DNA of 64,000 nt from an uncultured Dorea sp. (GCA_910588745.1 CAJURK010000008.1:1-64000); one strand, 5' to 3'. Counted from the stretch's first letter, positions 53,288-61,997 are shown. Numbers and translations: made by a program. The notes: a model not told the origin generated them from the letters alone.

Positions 53288-53547
53288 TGAAACGAAGATG
53301 TGAATATGAGAAAACTATTATCTATCGTCAACAAGACGGACGCATAAAACGCAGAACCGATGAACTGGTGTGTGCATGCAATCACAGTTTGTCGGCTCTG
53401 TTCTTTGTGCCGAGGATAAAAAATCGTATCCATTTTTATTTAGAGTTCTGATTTTACTAAGTTTAATCTAAGGTTACCCCATTATAATACAGACAGAGAT
53501 ACGGAAAGCAGCTTAACTTAACTCATAAAAGAAAAGGAGCGATTCAT
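53288..53547. other. Intergenic region with CTAAG promoter
   Basis: A weak 54-codon frame (MKRRCEYEK..., 53287-53451) overlaps the cotH stop but has no Shine-Dalgarno sequence and no recognisable motif; I do not call it. The useful content is the promoter at 53457-53488 and the Shine-Dalgarno AAAAGGAG at ~53532. Confidence 0.5.
53457..53488 (+). promoter_or_regulatory. CTAAG tandem repeats and -10 before the lipoprotein gene
   Basis: CTAAGTTT (53457) and CTAAGGTT (53468) are 11 bp apart, and TATAAT (53483-53488) begins 15 bp after the second. It is the third copy of this architecture within 6 kb. Confidence 0.8.
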
Positions 53548-54111
53548 ATGAAAAAAACAAAACGCATCTTGTCGCTTATATGCGCCGCCACACTTATACT
53601 ATCTTTGGCAGCTTGCGGCAGTAAAGAAACCACGGACTTTTCAGGACAGACCTTATACGGGAAGGTTACGGAAATCAATGACAATACCTTTACTGTTCAT
53701 CTTGGCGAATGGACTGAAACACAGGGTCCGCCACCTGAGATGCCGAACGGAAATAGTGACGGCTCACAGACACCGCCGGAAAAGCCTGACGGAGACAACG
53801 GCAATTCCCAAACTCCGCCCGAAATGCCGAGCGGAAACAGTGACGGTTCTAAGGAGCCAATGGAAAAACCGGGAGTAGTATTTCGGATATTCAGGTTAAT
53901 GACATATTGGAGATAACAGTTAGCGACAATAATACTGTAAGTGCTGTTACAGTCAAATCCCTAAGCTCTATGCCCGGAGGCGGAGGATTCGGTGATCCGA
54001 ATGAAGCTGTGCAAGGAGCGGCTGCCAGTACGATTGATTGATACAGACGGCACATATTCGGAAACCACATACAACTCTACCGATGATGATGAAAACAGGC
54101 CCTTGGCCTAA
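53548..54111 (+). pseudogene. Frameshifted and truncated lipoprotein gene of the CotH cluster
   Basis: The first frame encodes a signal peptide MKKTKRILSLICAATLILSLAAC with a lipobox, 'LYGKVTEINDNTFTVHLGEW', and a Pro/Glu/Met/Asn/Gly-rich repeat ('TPPEKPDGDNGN'). It ends at 53916. Just before, the coding sense moves to the next frame ('DIQVNDILEITVSDNNTVSAVTV...SMPGGGGFG...AASTID'), and then to the third ('DTDGTYSETTYNSTDDDENR'), ending at 54111. Intact relatives continue into a large carbohydrate-binding-like domain, which is missing here. Two frameshifts plus truncation mark it as a pseudogene, yet its promoter is still intact. Confidence 0.75.
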
Positions 54112-54192
54112 CAAGAAAGGAGAACCGTCCGCCAAAAGGACTGCCCCCTCTTTGTTTGTATCCCTGCCGCCCCTTGGCAAAAACGCCTGCGC

Positions 54193-54987
54193 TTACAGAC
54201 TTCTCGAAATCTCTTCCGCTTCTTTTACTGCTTCAAATACCGCGCTCCGGAATCCCATCTGCTCTAACACACGCACGCCGCCAATCGTCGTTCCCGCGGG
54301 AGAACATACCATATCTTTCAATTCTCCCGGATGCTTTCCGGTCTCCATAACCAACTTAGCGCTCCCAAGCACTGCCTGCGCGGCGAATTTGTAAGCCTGC
54401 GCTCTCGGCATACCGCAGCATACCGCCGAATCCGCCATGGCTTCAATGAACATAAAGACAAACGCCGGCGAACTGCCGCTGACTGCCGTAACCGTATCCA
54501 TCAGTCTTTCCGGTACGATCTCCACACAGCTAAAACTTGAAAGAATCTTCTTAACCGTATCCAGTTCCTCCTCGGTAATCAGCTCGCACGGGCAGGACGC
54601 CGTCATACCCTCGCCTACCAGCGCCGGCGTATTCGGCATACAGCGCACAAGCTTTACATCTTTGCCGAACTGCTCTCTAAGCCAGGCCAGCGTTTTGCCC
54701 GGCGCAATGGTAATAATAATCTGCTCCGGCCTGACCTCAGACTTTATTCCACGGATTACTTCTTCATAAAGCTGCGGCTTTACCGATAAGAACACCAGGT
54801 TCGCGTTTCGGACAACTTCGTTATTATCAGCAGTAACCTGAATGCCAAACTGTTCCTTCGCTTTCTCTCGTCCCGGCGCAAATACATCCGCCCCAATAAT
54901 ATCCTCCGGTGTTACAAGCTTCTTCTGGATGACTCCGCCTATGATTGCAGACGCCATATTACCAGTTCCGATAAATCCTAATTTCAT
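54193..54987 (-). CDS. proC: Pyrroline-5-carboxylate reductase
   Basis: A 264-aa NAD(P)H-dependent enzyme for the last step of proline synthesis. 'KLGFIGTGNMASAIIGG' is the Rossmann motif; 'LVFLSVKPQLYEEV', 'LVRCMPNTPALVGEGMT' and 'TAVSGSSPAFVFMFIEAMAD' are family hallmarks. I chose ATG at 54987, after GGGAGGAAG. The upstream region carries two TTGTATACAA palindromes, which suggests control by a GntR-type regulator not present here. Confidence 0.94.
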   Translation of the reverse strand: MKLGFIGTGNMASAIIGGVIQKKLVTPEDIIGADVFAPGREKAKEQFGIQVTADNNEVVRNANLVFLSVKPQLYEEVIRGIKSEVRPEQIIITIAPGKTLAWLREQFGKDVKLVRCMPNTPALVGEGMTASCPCELITEEELDTVKKILSSFSCVEIVPERLMDTVTAVSGSSPAFVFMFIEAMADSAVCCGMPRAQAYKFAAQAVLGSAKLVMETGKHPGELKDMVCSPAGTTIGGVRVLEQMGFRSAVFEAVKEAEEISRSL

Positions 54988-55019
54988 TGTTCTTCCTCCC
55001 AGTCTCTGCGCATATTTTA

Positions 55020-55048
55020 TTGTATACAAAAATTATAGTTGTATACAA
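55020..55048 (-). promoter_or_regulatory. Two TTGTATACAA palindromes in the proC leader
   Basis: Perfect 10-bp palindromes at 55020-55029 and 55039-55048, 19 bp centre to centre. They lie just downstream of a likely promoter (TTGACA 55087-55092, TAAGGT 55064-55069, 17 bp spacer). TTGTATACAA-like sites are typical of GntR-family repressors. Confidence 0.65.
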
Positions 55049-55169
55049 TTTTGCCATACTTTGACCTTACTACGGATTGAAAGAAATGTCAATACTATCT
55101 CAATTCCTTTTCCAACAATTTGTCAGATACGCCTTCTGGTGTTAGCGCATTGGCATGTCCGTCATGCAG

Positions 55170-55204
55170 AAAAAGCTCTGAAACATATCTGCCTCAGAGC
55201 TTTC
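55170..55204 (-). terminator. Terminator after the AAA/PD-(D/E)XK pseudogene
   Basis: AAAGCTCTGA pairs with TCAGAGCTTT on the minus strand and is followed by TTC. The stem is good and the T run is short. Confidence 0.6.
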
Positions 55205-55226
55205 CTATACTTTTATTCTATTTGAT

Positions 55227-56445
55227 TTATGTTTGTACCAACATCACCCTGCACCGTATTTTATAACATGCAATCCCATATTTCAGGATATTCTCTACCC
55301 CGTCGTCAGAAAGAGCGTCTTCATATCTGGTATATGCAATCTGTTTTAACGCCTCTTTACATGCCCTGTCCAGATTTCCGCCATGTGCATATTTTACTTC
55401 TATGATGATCCCCATATCTCCGGTATCCGGTTCTGCAAGAATGTCCGCATAGCCTTCGCCCATCTCCCGGTTGGAAGAAATCCCCCATCGGTTCTTCACG
55501 CCAAGAATTCCATGATCTGCTTCTCAAAAATATCCTGAATCTCCAAATTGGGGATTGCCAGTTTCAACTGCCTTCCCTCGGCCCTACCCCGCTGGGTCAG
55601 ATAACCGGTGGTAAAGAGCAGGCTCCAGATATTGTCTATGGTTTGGTAGATTTCCGCATACATGAGTTCCTAATGAATTTCCTTTGTAATGACTTCTCCT
55701 GCTACCAAACGCTCGGTCTCCCGCTTGGTCTTAATATTTGCCGACTCCTGAATGAACCGTCTCACTGCGTCATTGCTGCTGGTATTGAGCCAGTAGTTTT
55801 CAGGCTGTTATTCGTCTTCAGCGCCTCCCCAAGCAGACTGCAGAGCAGGGGGAGCATCTGGTCATAATATCCATTCGCATAGGCTTTTGCCAACGGAACA
55901 TCATATTCATCAATTAACAGGACGACCTTTGTATTATGATGCTTCTCCAACATTTCTGACAGTATTCTCAGACTGTCACAAAATGTAGATTCGTCCATAT
56001 TGCTGTCCAAAAGGCTCTGATATTCCAGTTTGTCACGCTCACTTAACGCATCGCTCTCCAAAAGATACTGCACTTTCCCCGCTGCCCGCCTCACAGCCCT
56101 AGCTCCCATCCGGAACGCCATTTCAAAATTACGAGCGTCAATCCCTTTCAAGGAAATAGATACAACTGGATATTTTCCCATATATTCCTCACAGAGCGCC
56201 GTTTCTTTTGAAACTTCCAACCCATCAAAAACGCTTTTATCTCCATCCAATGAGAAAAAATATTCCAGCATGCTCATGTTCAGCGTTTTCCCAGATCTTC
56301 TAGGCCGGGTGAATAGGTTCACTGCTCCCCAGTTATGGAGTAAATCAACAATAACACCTGTTTTATCTACATAGTAAAAATCTTCTTTTCTAATATCTTC
56401 AAAATTTTCAATCCCAATCGGAAGTTTCTTCTTTCGCATCTCCAT
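55227..56445 (-). pseudogene. Decayed AAA-ATPase / PD-(D/E)XK nuclease-like gene
   Basis: The first frame (from 56445) encodes the AAA-ATPase-like domain: 'PIGIENFEDIRKEDFYYVDKTG', a P-loop-like 'LFTRPRRSGKTLNMSML' and Walker B 'VVLLIDEYDVPLAKAY'. It stops at 55762 after 'LKTTGSIPAAMTQ'. Later frames contain matching C-terminal pieces ('LKLAIPNLEIQDIFEKQI', then 'GYADILAEPDTGDMGIIIEVKYA' with the D...ExK nuclease motif). The middle segment is deleted and the frame is broken at least twice. Intact members are ~520-560 aa, multi-copy in gut Bacteroidetes and Clostridia, and of uncertain role. Confidence 0.85.
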
Positions 56446-56581
56446 CTTGTTTCACGCTCCCTTCCTCATCTTTAAATCGTTTCCTGCCTTAGATTATAAA
56501 ATACATTATAGCAACTAAAAAGCGGCATTTCCATAGAAATCTTCCGGTTCCCAAAACTTCCGGCCGTCAGCCGCAGTAGGC

Positions 56582-56623
56582 GAAAAGAGCGCTCCCCGCC
56601 TTTCGGCGGAAAGCGCTCTTTTC
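56582..56623 (-). terminator. Terminator of the acetoin dehydrogenase operon
   Basis: GAAAAGAGCGCT-CCGCC pairs with GGCGG-AGCGCTCTTTTC, with T runs on both sides. It lies 38 bp after the acoL stop codon. Confidence 0.85.
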
Positions 56624-56660
56624 TATAAACATTTTAAGAAGGAATTTGAAAAAAGCTAAA

Positions 56661-58379
56661 TTATTTTTTCTTCGGAGGCTGATGGACGCAGAGTCCTAAG
56701 CAATCTGCGCATGCTTCTGCAAATGCCTCCGAATAGCTTGGGTGCGCGTGAATAATGGATTCCGCTACCTCGTTTACGGTAATCTCCATCTGCATCAGGG
56801 ACGTAGGTTCCGCGATCATTTCAGACGCTACGCCGCCTACCATATGCACGCCGAGAATTTGTCCGTACTTGTTGTCGGCGATTACTTTGATAAATCCAGC
56901 CTTCTCGCCGGACGCAACGCTTCTTCCGTTCGCCGCCATGTGAAAACGTCCTACCCGGATTCCCTCCGGATGAAGTTCTCTTGCTTTCTGCTCGGTAAGT
57001 CCTACGGAAGCTGCTTCCGGCGACAGGTACAGACAGCTTGGCACATAACGCAGGTCGCATTTTACCGCGCTGCCCTTTACTGCGTTCTCCGCGGCAACCT
57101 CGCCCATCTTGAAGGCGGAGTGCGCCAGCATGATACGGCCGTTGATATCTCCGCATGCATAGATGTTATCTACGCTTGTCTTCATGGTATCGTCTACCAC
57201 GATCTTGCCCCGCTCTGTCTTAATCTGCTCCGCCAGCTTGCCAAGGCATCCAAGGTCTGCCGCTCTTCCGATGGATAAAAGCACCTTATCGCACTCAAAC
57301 TCGCCGTTATCTGTTACAATAACCGGATGTCCCGCATTATCCTTAATCTCTAATACCTTACGTCCGCAATTTACGCTTGCGCCGGATTTCTTCAAGGTCT
57401 TATCCACCTCCGCTGAAATATCCTGATCCAGCATAGATACGACCCGTTCCATCGCCTCCACGATCGTAACCTTGCTGCCGAACGCGCTGAACGCGGACGC
57501 CAGCTCACAGCCGATTACGCCGCCGCCGATGATGCCCAGCCGCTCCGGAACTACTTCCATATCCAGAATCTCGTCGCTGGTCATCACATCCTTATGATCC
57601 ACTCCCGGAATCGGGATACGGATTGCCTTAGAGCCGCCGCAGAGGATTATCTTGTCTGCCTGATAGGTCTTTCCTGCGCAGACTACGGTTGTCGCCGATT
57701 CAAGAGACGCCTCTCCATTGACCAGGGTTACGCCGTTGCTCTTCAGCAGACCCGCAACGCCGCCTGTCAGCGTCTTAACTACGTTGTTCTTATATGCGAC
57801 CACTTTCGGCATATCTACGCTATGCTCTGCATTGACCACGATGCCTCTGGATGCGGCTGCTTCAATGTGATGAATATATTCCGCCGTTTTCAGATAGGTC
57901 TTCGTCGGGATACATCCTCTGTTCAGGCAGGTTCCGCCAACGGTATCCTTTTCAAAGATAACCGCCTTTGCGCCGAGCTGCGCTGCGCGGATTGCCGCCA
58001 CATATCCTGCCGGGCCTCCGCCGATGACTGCAACGTCGTACCCGTCTTTCCTCTCAGCCTTCGCTGCCGGCGCCGCTGTCTCTGCCGCCTTCGGCGCTTC
58101 AGATACCGCTGCCGTCGCGCCTGCTTCCGGAACCTTCTCGCCGGGTTCTCCGATATATCCAACTGCCGTCAGAACCGGAACTACCGCGCCGTCCTCGTAC
58201 AATTTCGCAAGAAGTACGCCTGCCGCCGGGGATTCTGTCTCCATTGTGATCTTATCGGTCTCGATCTCCATAAACGGCTCGTCTTTTTCGATTTTATCGC
58301 CAACATTTTTCAGCCATTTTACAATGGTACCCTCTTCCATATCCATACCATTCTTCGGCATATATAATTCTGTTGCCAT
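56661..58379 (-). CDS. acoL: Dihydrolipoyl dehydrogenase with N-terminal lipoyl domain (E3)
   Basis: A 572-aa E3 component. Residues 1-~80 are a lipoyl domain (modified Lys in EIETDKITMETES); a Pro/Ala linker (~88-112) leads to the FAD-dependent reductase with 'VAVIGGGPAGYVAAIRAAQLG', the redox disulfide in 'GGTCLNRGCIPTK' and the C-terminal His/Glu pair in 'IHAHPSYSEAFAEA'. It reoxidises the lipoyl arms and yields NADH. The lipoyl domain is almost identical to that of the E2 gene upstream. E3 proteins with such a domain are known from clostridial acetoin dehydrogenases and some pyruvate dehydrogenases. Confidence 0.92.
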   Translation of the reverse strand: MATELYMPKNGMDMEEGTIVKWLKNVGDKIEKDEPFMEIETDKITMETESPAAGVLLAKLYEDGAVVPVLTAVGYIGEPGEKVPEAGATAAVSEAPKAAETAAPAAKAERKDGYDVAVIGGGPAGYVAAIRAAQLGAKAVIFEKDTVGGTCLNRGCIPTKTYLKTAEYIHHIEAAASRGIVVNAEHSVDMPKVVAYKNNVVKTLTGGVAGLLKSNGVTLVNGEASLESATTVVCAGKTYQADKIILCGGSKAIRIPIPGVDHKDVMTSDEILDMEVVPERLGIIGGGVIGCELASAFSAFGSKVTIVEAMERVVSMLDQDISAEVDKTLKKSGASVNCGRKVLEIKDNAGHPVIVTDNGEFECDKVLLSIGRAADLGCLGKLAEQIKTERGKIVVDDTMKTSVDNIYACGDINGRIMLAHSAFKMGEVAAENAVKGSAVKCDLRYVPSCLYLSPEAASVGLTEQKARELHPEGIRVGRFHMAANGRSVASGEKAGFIKVIADNKYGQILGVHMVGGVASEMIAEPTSLMQMEITVNEVAESIIHAHPSYSEAFAEACADCLGLCVHQPPKKK

Positions 58380-58571
58380 GTTAATCCTCCATATATTCTG
58401 CTATTACAATATTTGACACCACGAATTGCCCCGCACTTCGCGCTCACGCAATCCTTTCACGCCTCCAATCCGCTCATTTTCCTCCGAAAATGGCTCCTTC
58501 TCGGTGTTTGGCGTATCCCAAGGTCATGTATTGATATGCAAATATCATACATGACCTTGGAACACTGAGTG
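58380..58571 (-). other. Intercistronic spacer with a long hairpin between acoC and acoL
   Basis: An inverted repeat at 58516-58560 (CCAAGGTCATGTA with TACATGACCTTGG, extended by TGATAT/ATATCA) forms a ~19-bp stem with a GCAA-type loop and one bulge. It has no T run, so it is more likely a stabilising or processing hairpin than a terminator. The remaining ~130 bp could be read as a remnant ending 'EGAIFGGKMSGLEA' but have no start codon. acoL has its own GGAGG Shine-Dalgarno sequence. Confidence 0.55.
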
Positions 58572-59891
58572 TCAAATCAAGATACTAACCGGGTTCTCCA
58601 GCAAATTCTTCAGGTAAGATTCAAATTCGCAGACCTCTGTACCGTTCAGGATCCTGTGGTCGAAGGTCACGCAGATCATCATCTTCTTACGTACAACCAC
58701 TTCGCCGTCTACCAACGCCAGCTCATCCTCCGTGCCGCATACGCCCACAATGGACGCCTCCGGCTGGTTGATGATCGGGGTAAAGCTGTGTGTGCCGTAC
58801 ATACCGATATTGGAAATGGTAATACGTCCGTCGCCCATCTCGTCCGGCATCAGCTTTCCTTCCCTTGCCTTCTTTGCCAGTTCCTTTGCCTTCTTAGAAA
58901 CTTCCACGAGGCTCTTCTTATCAACATCCTTGATCACCGGAACTACCAATCCGTCGTCAATGCCTACCGCCATGCCTACGTTGATTTGGCTGTGTACCAC
59001 ATACTCGCCGCCCTCTAAGGTCATGCGGAACCGTTCAAACTCTTTCGCAGCTTTACCTACCGCCTTGATGATGAGGTCATTAACTGATACCTTATCCGGT
59101 TTCTCCTTGCCCTGATTGATCTTTGCCCTAAGTGCGAGCAGTTCTGTTACATCCACCTTAATATTCTGGGTAACATTCGGGATCTCCGTATGGCTTGCGC
59201 TCATCCTCTGTGCGATCACCTTGCGCATACCGGACAGCTTCCTGCGTTCGAGAACTTCCTCGATCTCTTTTACTGCCGCTTCGATCTCAGCCTTTTCCTC
59301 CGGCGTCAGGTCTGCGCTTGTAATCTTTCCGCGGTAGCCGCTTCCGGTTACGGTCTTTAAGTCAATCCCCATGTCCGCAGCCATCGCCCTTGCAAGCGGA
59401 GTAGCCTTGGGCTGCGCATGGATCGCATTCTCTACGTCAACCGCACGGATCTCTCCGTGGCGTCCGGAAGGTGTTACCTCCGCCAGATCAACTCCGTTAT
59501 CGGAAGCAATCTTTTTCGCATATGGAGTTGCCGGGATTCCATTTCCACCGGAAAGAGCCTTAACCGGCGCTGCTTTCTCCGGCGCTGGCGAGAACGCTTC
59601 CTTCTTTTCTTCTGCCGGAGCCTGCGCGCCTGTATCTTCCGGAACCTTCTCCCCCGGCTCTCCTACGTATCCTACTGCCGTAAGCACCGGGACAACCTCG
59701 CCGTCTTCGTACAGCTTCGCAAGCAAGACGCCTGAAACCGGGGACTCGGTTTCCATAGTAATCTTATCTGTCTCAATCTCCATAAAAGGCTCGTCTTTCT
59801 CAATCTTGTCTCCTACATTCTTGAGCCATTTAACGATGGTGCCTTCCTCCATGTCCATGCCGTTCTTCGGCATACAAATTGCTGTTGCCAT
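58572..59891 (-). CDS. acoC: Dihydrolipoyl acyltransferase (E2) of a 2-oxo acid/acetoin dehydrogenase
   Basis: A 439-aa E2. It has one lipoyl domain (Lys in EIETDKITMETES), a Glu/Ala/Pro linker, then two tandem E3/E1-binding domains ('ATPYAKKIASDNGVDLAEVTPSG' region and 'ATPLARAMAADMGIDLKTVTGSG' region), and the catalytic acyltransferase domain. The active-site motif HxxxDG reads DHRILNG, with Asn in place of Asp. Most E2 proteins have a single subunit-binding domain. It transfers the acetyl group to CoA. Confidence 0.9.
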   Translation of the reverse strand: MATAICMPKNGMDMEEGTIVKWLKNVGDKIEKDEPFMEIETDKITMETESPVSGVLLAKLYEDGEVVPVLTAVGYVGEPGEKVPEDTGAQAPAEEKKEAFSPAPEKAAPVKALSGGNGIPATPYAKKIASDNGVDLAEVTPSGRHGEIRAVDVENAIHAQPKATPLARAMAADMGIDLKTVTGSGYRGKITSADLTPEEKAEIEAAVKEIEEVLERRKLSGMRKVIAQRMSASHTEIPNVTQNIKVDVTELLALRAKINQGKEKPDKVSVNDLIIKAVGKAAKEFERFRMTLEGGEYVVHSQINVGMAVGIDDGLVVPVIKDVDKKSLVEVSKKAKELAKKAREGKLMPDEMGDGRITISNIGMYGTHSFTPIINQPEASIVGVCGTEDELALVDGEVVVRKKMMICVTFDHRILNGTEVCEFESYLKNLLENPVSILI

Positions 59892-59908
59892 CCCTATTCC
59901 TCCTTCGA

Positions 59909-60892
59909 TTATAATACGTCTCTAACTGCCGCTTCAATCTTAGCCGGAGTCGGGAATGTCTCAGCCTCAAGTACAGGGTTAAACGGTACCGGGCAGTACA
60001 GCGCGCCGACTCTCTTGATCGGCGCATCCAAGTAATAGAATGCGTCGCTGTCTGTAATCGTTGCCGCGATCTCTCCGCCGAAACCGCCGAACTGAACAGC
60101 CTCATGTACGATTACAACTTTATGCGTTTTCTTTGCGGTAGCGATGATCGCATCTTTATCAAGCGGAGAAAGCGTGCGAAGGTCAAGAACTTCTACGTTG
60201 ATTCCTTCTTCCGCCAGCTTCTCAGCAACCTGAAGGCTCATCTGCACCATTCTTCCATAAGTAATGATAGATACGTCCGTACCCTCTCTCTTCACATCTG
60301 CAACGCCAAGCGGAATGGTGTAATCCTCATCCGGAATCATGCCTTTTTCTTTATATAATCTCTTCTGCTCCAAGAATACAACCGTATTGTTATCACGGAT
60401 CGATGCTTTCAGTAATCCCTTAGCGTCGTATGGAGTAGAAGGAACTACAACTTTAAGTCCCGGCACATGCAGGTACATCTGCTCTAAGGACTGGGAGTGC
60501 TGCGCAGCCGCTCCTGTACCGCCGCCGGAAGGAGTACGGATTACCATCGGCACGTTTACCTTACCCGCAAACATGAAATGCATCTTCGCCGCCTGATTGA
60601 TAATCTGGTCATAGCACACTGCCATGAAATCGGAAAACATCAGCTCCACAATTGGGCGCATTCCTGTAATAGCGGAACCAACGCCGGCTCCCATAAATGC
60701 CGTCTCGGAAATCGGAGTCTCGCGGATTCTCTCCGGTCCAAATTCCTCTAACATGTTCTTAGAAACACCGAACGCTCCACAGTAAGCTCCGATATCTTCA
60801 CCCATAAAATATACGTTCTCATCGCGGCGCATCTCTTCGACCATAGCTTCACGAACCGCGTCTCTATAAGTAATCTGTCTCATTTCACTCAT
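59909..60892 (-). CDS. acoB: E1 beta subunit of acetoin/2-oxo acid dehydrogenase
   Basis: A 327-aa thiamine-diphosphate-enzyme beta chain: 'YRDAVREAMVEEMRRDENVYFMGEDIGAYCGAFGVSK', 'ETPISETAFMGAGVGSAITGMRPIVELMFSDF', 'HSQSLEQMYLHVPGLKVVVPSTPYDAKGLL', 'HEAVQFGGFGGEIAA'. It forms the E1 heterotetramer with the alpha chain encoded 17 bp upstream. Confidence 0.93.
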   Translation of the reverse strand: MSEMRQITYRDAVREAMVEEMRRDENVYFMGEDIGAYCGAFGVSKNMLEEFGPERIRETPISETAFMGAGVGSAITGMRPIVELMFSDFMAVCYDQIINQAAKMHFMFAGKVNVPMVIRTPSGGGTGAAAQHSQSLEQMYLHVPGLKVVVPSTPYDAKGLLKASIRDNNTVVFLEQKRLYKEKGMIPDEDYTIPLGVADVKREGTDVSIITYGRMVQMSLQVAEKLAEEGINVEVLDLRTLSPLDKDAIIATAKKTHKVVIVHEAVQFGGFGGEIAATITDSDAFYYLDAPIKRVGALYCPVPFNPVLEAETFPTPAKIEAAVRDVL

Positions 60893-60908
60893 CTTATTTC
60901 CCTCCTAA

Positions 60909-61898
60909 TTACTCTGCGTATACATCGGCTTCCAGGTCTGCAACTTCCGGCTGCGGCTGAGCCTTTGCATATTCAATTGCGTCTGCGATTGCCTGATCTG
61001 CGGTTTCCTGCATAGCGTCGATTTCTTTATCCGTAAAAATTTTGTTCTCGGTCAGGAACTGGCGGAAACGAACGATTGGATTCCTGTCCGCCCAGTATTT
61101 GATCTCTTCCTTGGTACGGTACAGATTGCCGTCGCTCTTAGAATGTCCGGACGTCCGATAAGTATGCTCAACTACCAGCACCGGGCCGTTTCCTGCCACT
61201 ACATGCTCGCGGGCCTCTTTCACTGTCTCATATACGGCCAGTACGTCGTTACCGTCGCATTCATATGCTTTGAAGCCAAATGCCGCCGCCCTCTGCTTTA
61301 AGTCTTTATTCTTTACGACTCTGTCAAGCGGCGTTGACATGCCGTAGGTATTATTTGTCAGGATGAACATTACCGGGAGATCCCATGCGGCCGCAAGGTT
61401 CATAGACTCCAGGATAGCGCCTTCGTTGGAAGCCCCGTCGCCAAAAAACGCCGCGCATACACGGTTCGGGATATTCTTCATTTTAATTGTAAGAGCCGCG
61501 CCGCATGCAATCGGACCGTTCGCGCCGACAATACCGTTTGCCCCCAGGATACCGTTGTCAAAATCACAGATATGCATGGAGCCGCCCTTGCCATGGTTCG
61601 TACCGGTGGCGCGCGCCAGAATCTCAGCCATCATGGAGTTCAAATCTACGCCTTTGCCAAGCGCCTGTCCGTGTCCGCGATGGGTTGCCAGCATATAGTC
61701 CTCTTTTGTAAGAGCCGCTGTAGTACCCACTCCGGTTGCTTCCTCGCCGATACTAAGGTGCATGGTTCCGTGAACAAGTCCCTGCCCGAAGAGCCAGAAT
61801 GCCTGTTCCTCAAACTTATTGACAGTCATCATACGGACCATCAGTTCTTGAAGAAATTCTTTGTTTTCCAATAAACTCTTGTCTTTAATTTCTCCCAT
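60909..61898 (-). CDS. acoA: E1 alpha subunit of acetoin/2-oxo acid dehydrogenase
   Basis: A 329-aa thiamine-diphosphate-binding chain. The TPP motif begins 'FFGDGASNEGAILESMNLAAAW' and ends in 'NNTYGMSTP'. 'GTMHLSIGEEATGVG', 'GKGGSMHI' and 'LGANGIVGAN' are closer to AcoA (acetoin cleavage) than to branched-chain or Gram-positive PdhA, as I remember them. Operon order A-B-C-L also fits clostridial aco operons, but a pyruvate dehydrogenase role cannot be excluded. Start follows TTAGGAGG. Confidence 0.9.
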   Translation of the reverse strand: MGEIKDKSLLENKEFLQELMVRMMTVNKFEEQAFWLFGQGLVHGTMHLSIGEEATGVGTTAALTKEDYMLATHRGHGQALGKGVDLNSMMAEILARATGTNHGKGGSMHICDFDNGILGANGIVGANGPIACGAALTIKMKNIPNRVCAAFFGDGASNEGAILESMNLAAAWDLPVMFILTNNTYGMSTPLDRVVKNKDLKQRAAAFGFKAYECDGNDVLAVYETVKEAREHVVAGNGPVLVVEHTYRTSGHSKSDGNLYRTKEEIKYWADRNPIVRFRQFLTENKIFTDKEIDAMQETADQAIADAIEYAKAQPQPEVADLEADVYAE

Positions 61899-61968
61899 GA
61901 TAATTCCTCCTAATTAATATGTTTACATTTGTATACTTGCTTTGCTATTGCAAATCCCTTATGCTCAT

Positions 61969-61997
61969 AATATAACACCAGTGCTTTCCCATGTCAA
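61969..61997 (-). promoter_or_regulatory. Promoter of the aco operon
   Basis: TTGACA (61992-61997) and TATATT (61969-61974) separated by 17 bp on the minus strand. The leader contains ATTTGCAATAGC...GTATACAAAT, an imperfect dyad that could bind the SorC-type regulator. Confidence 0.75.

Noticed and set aside
53287..53451. 54-codon frame after the CotH gene
   Set aside because: It has no Shine-Dalgarno sequence, no motif, and lies in the leader region before a regulated promoter.
57594..58367. 257-codon plus-strand frame inside acoL
   Set aside because: It is antisense to the conserved dihydrolipoyl dehydrogenase gene. Its Cys/Arg-rich composition is typical of a shadow frame.
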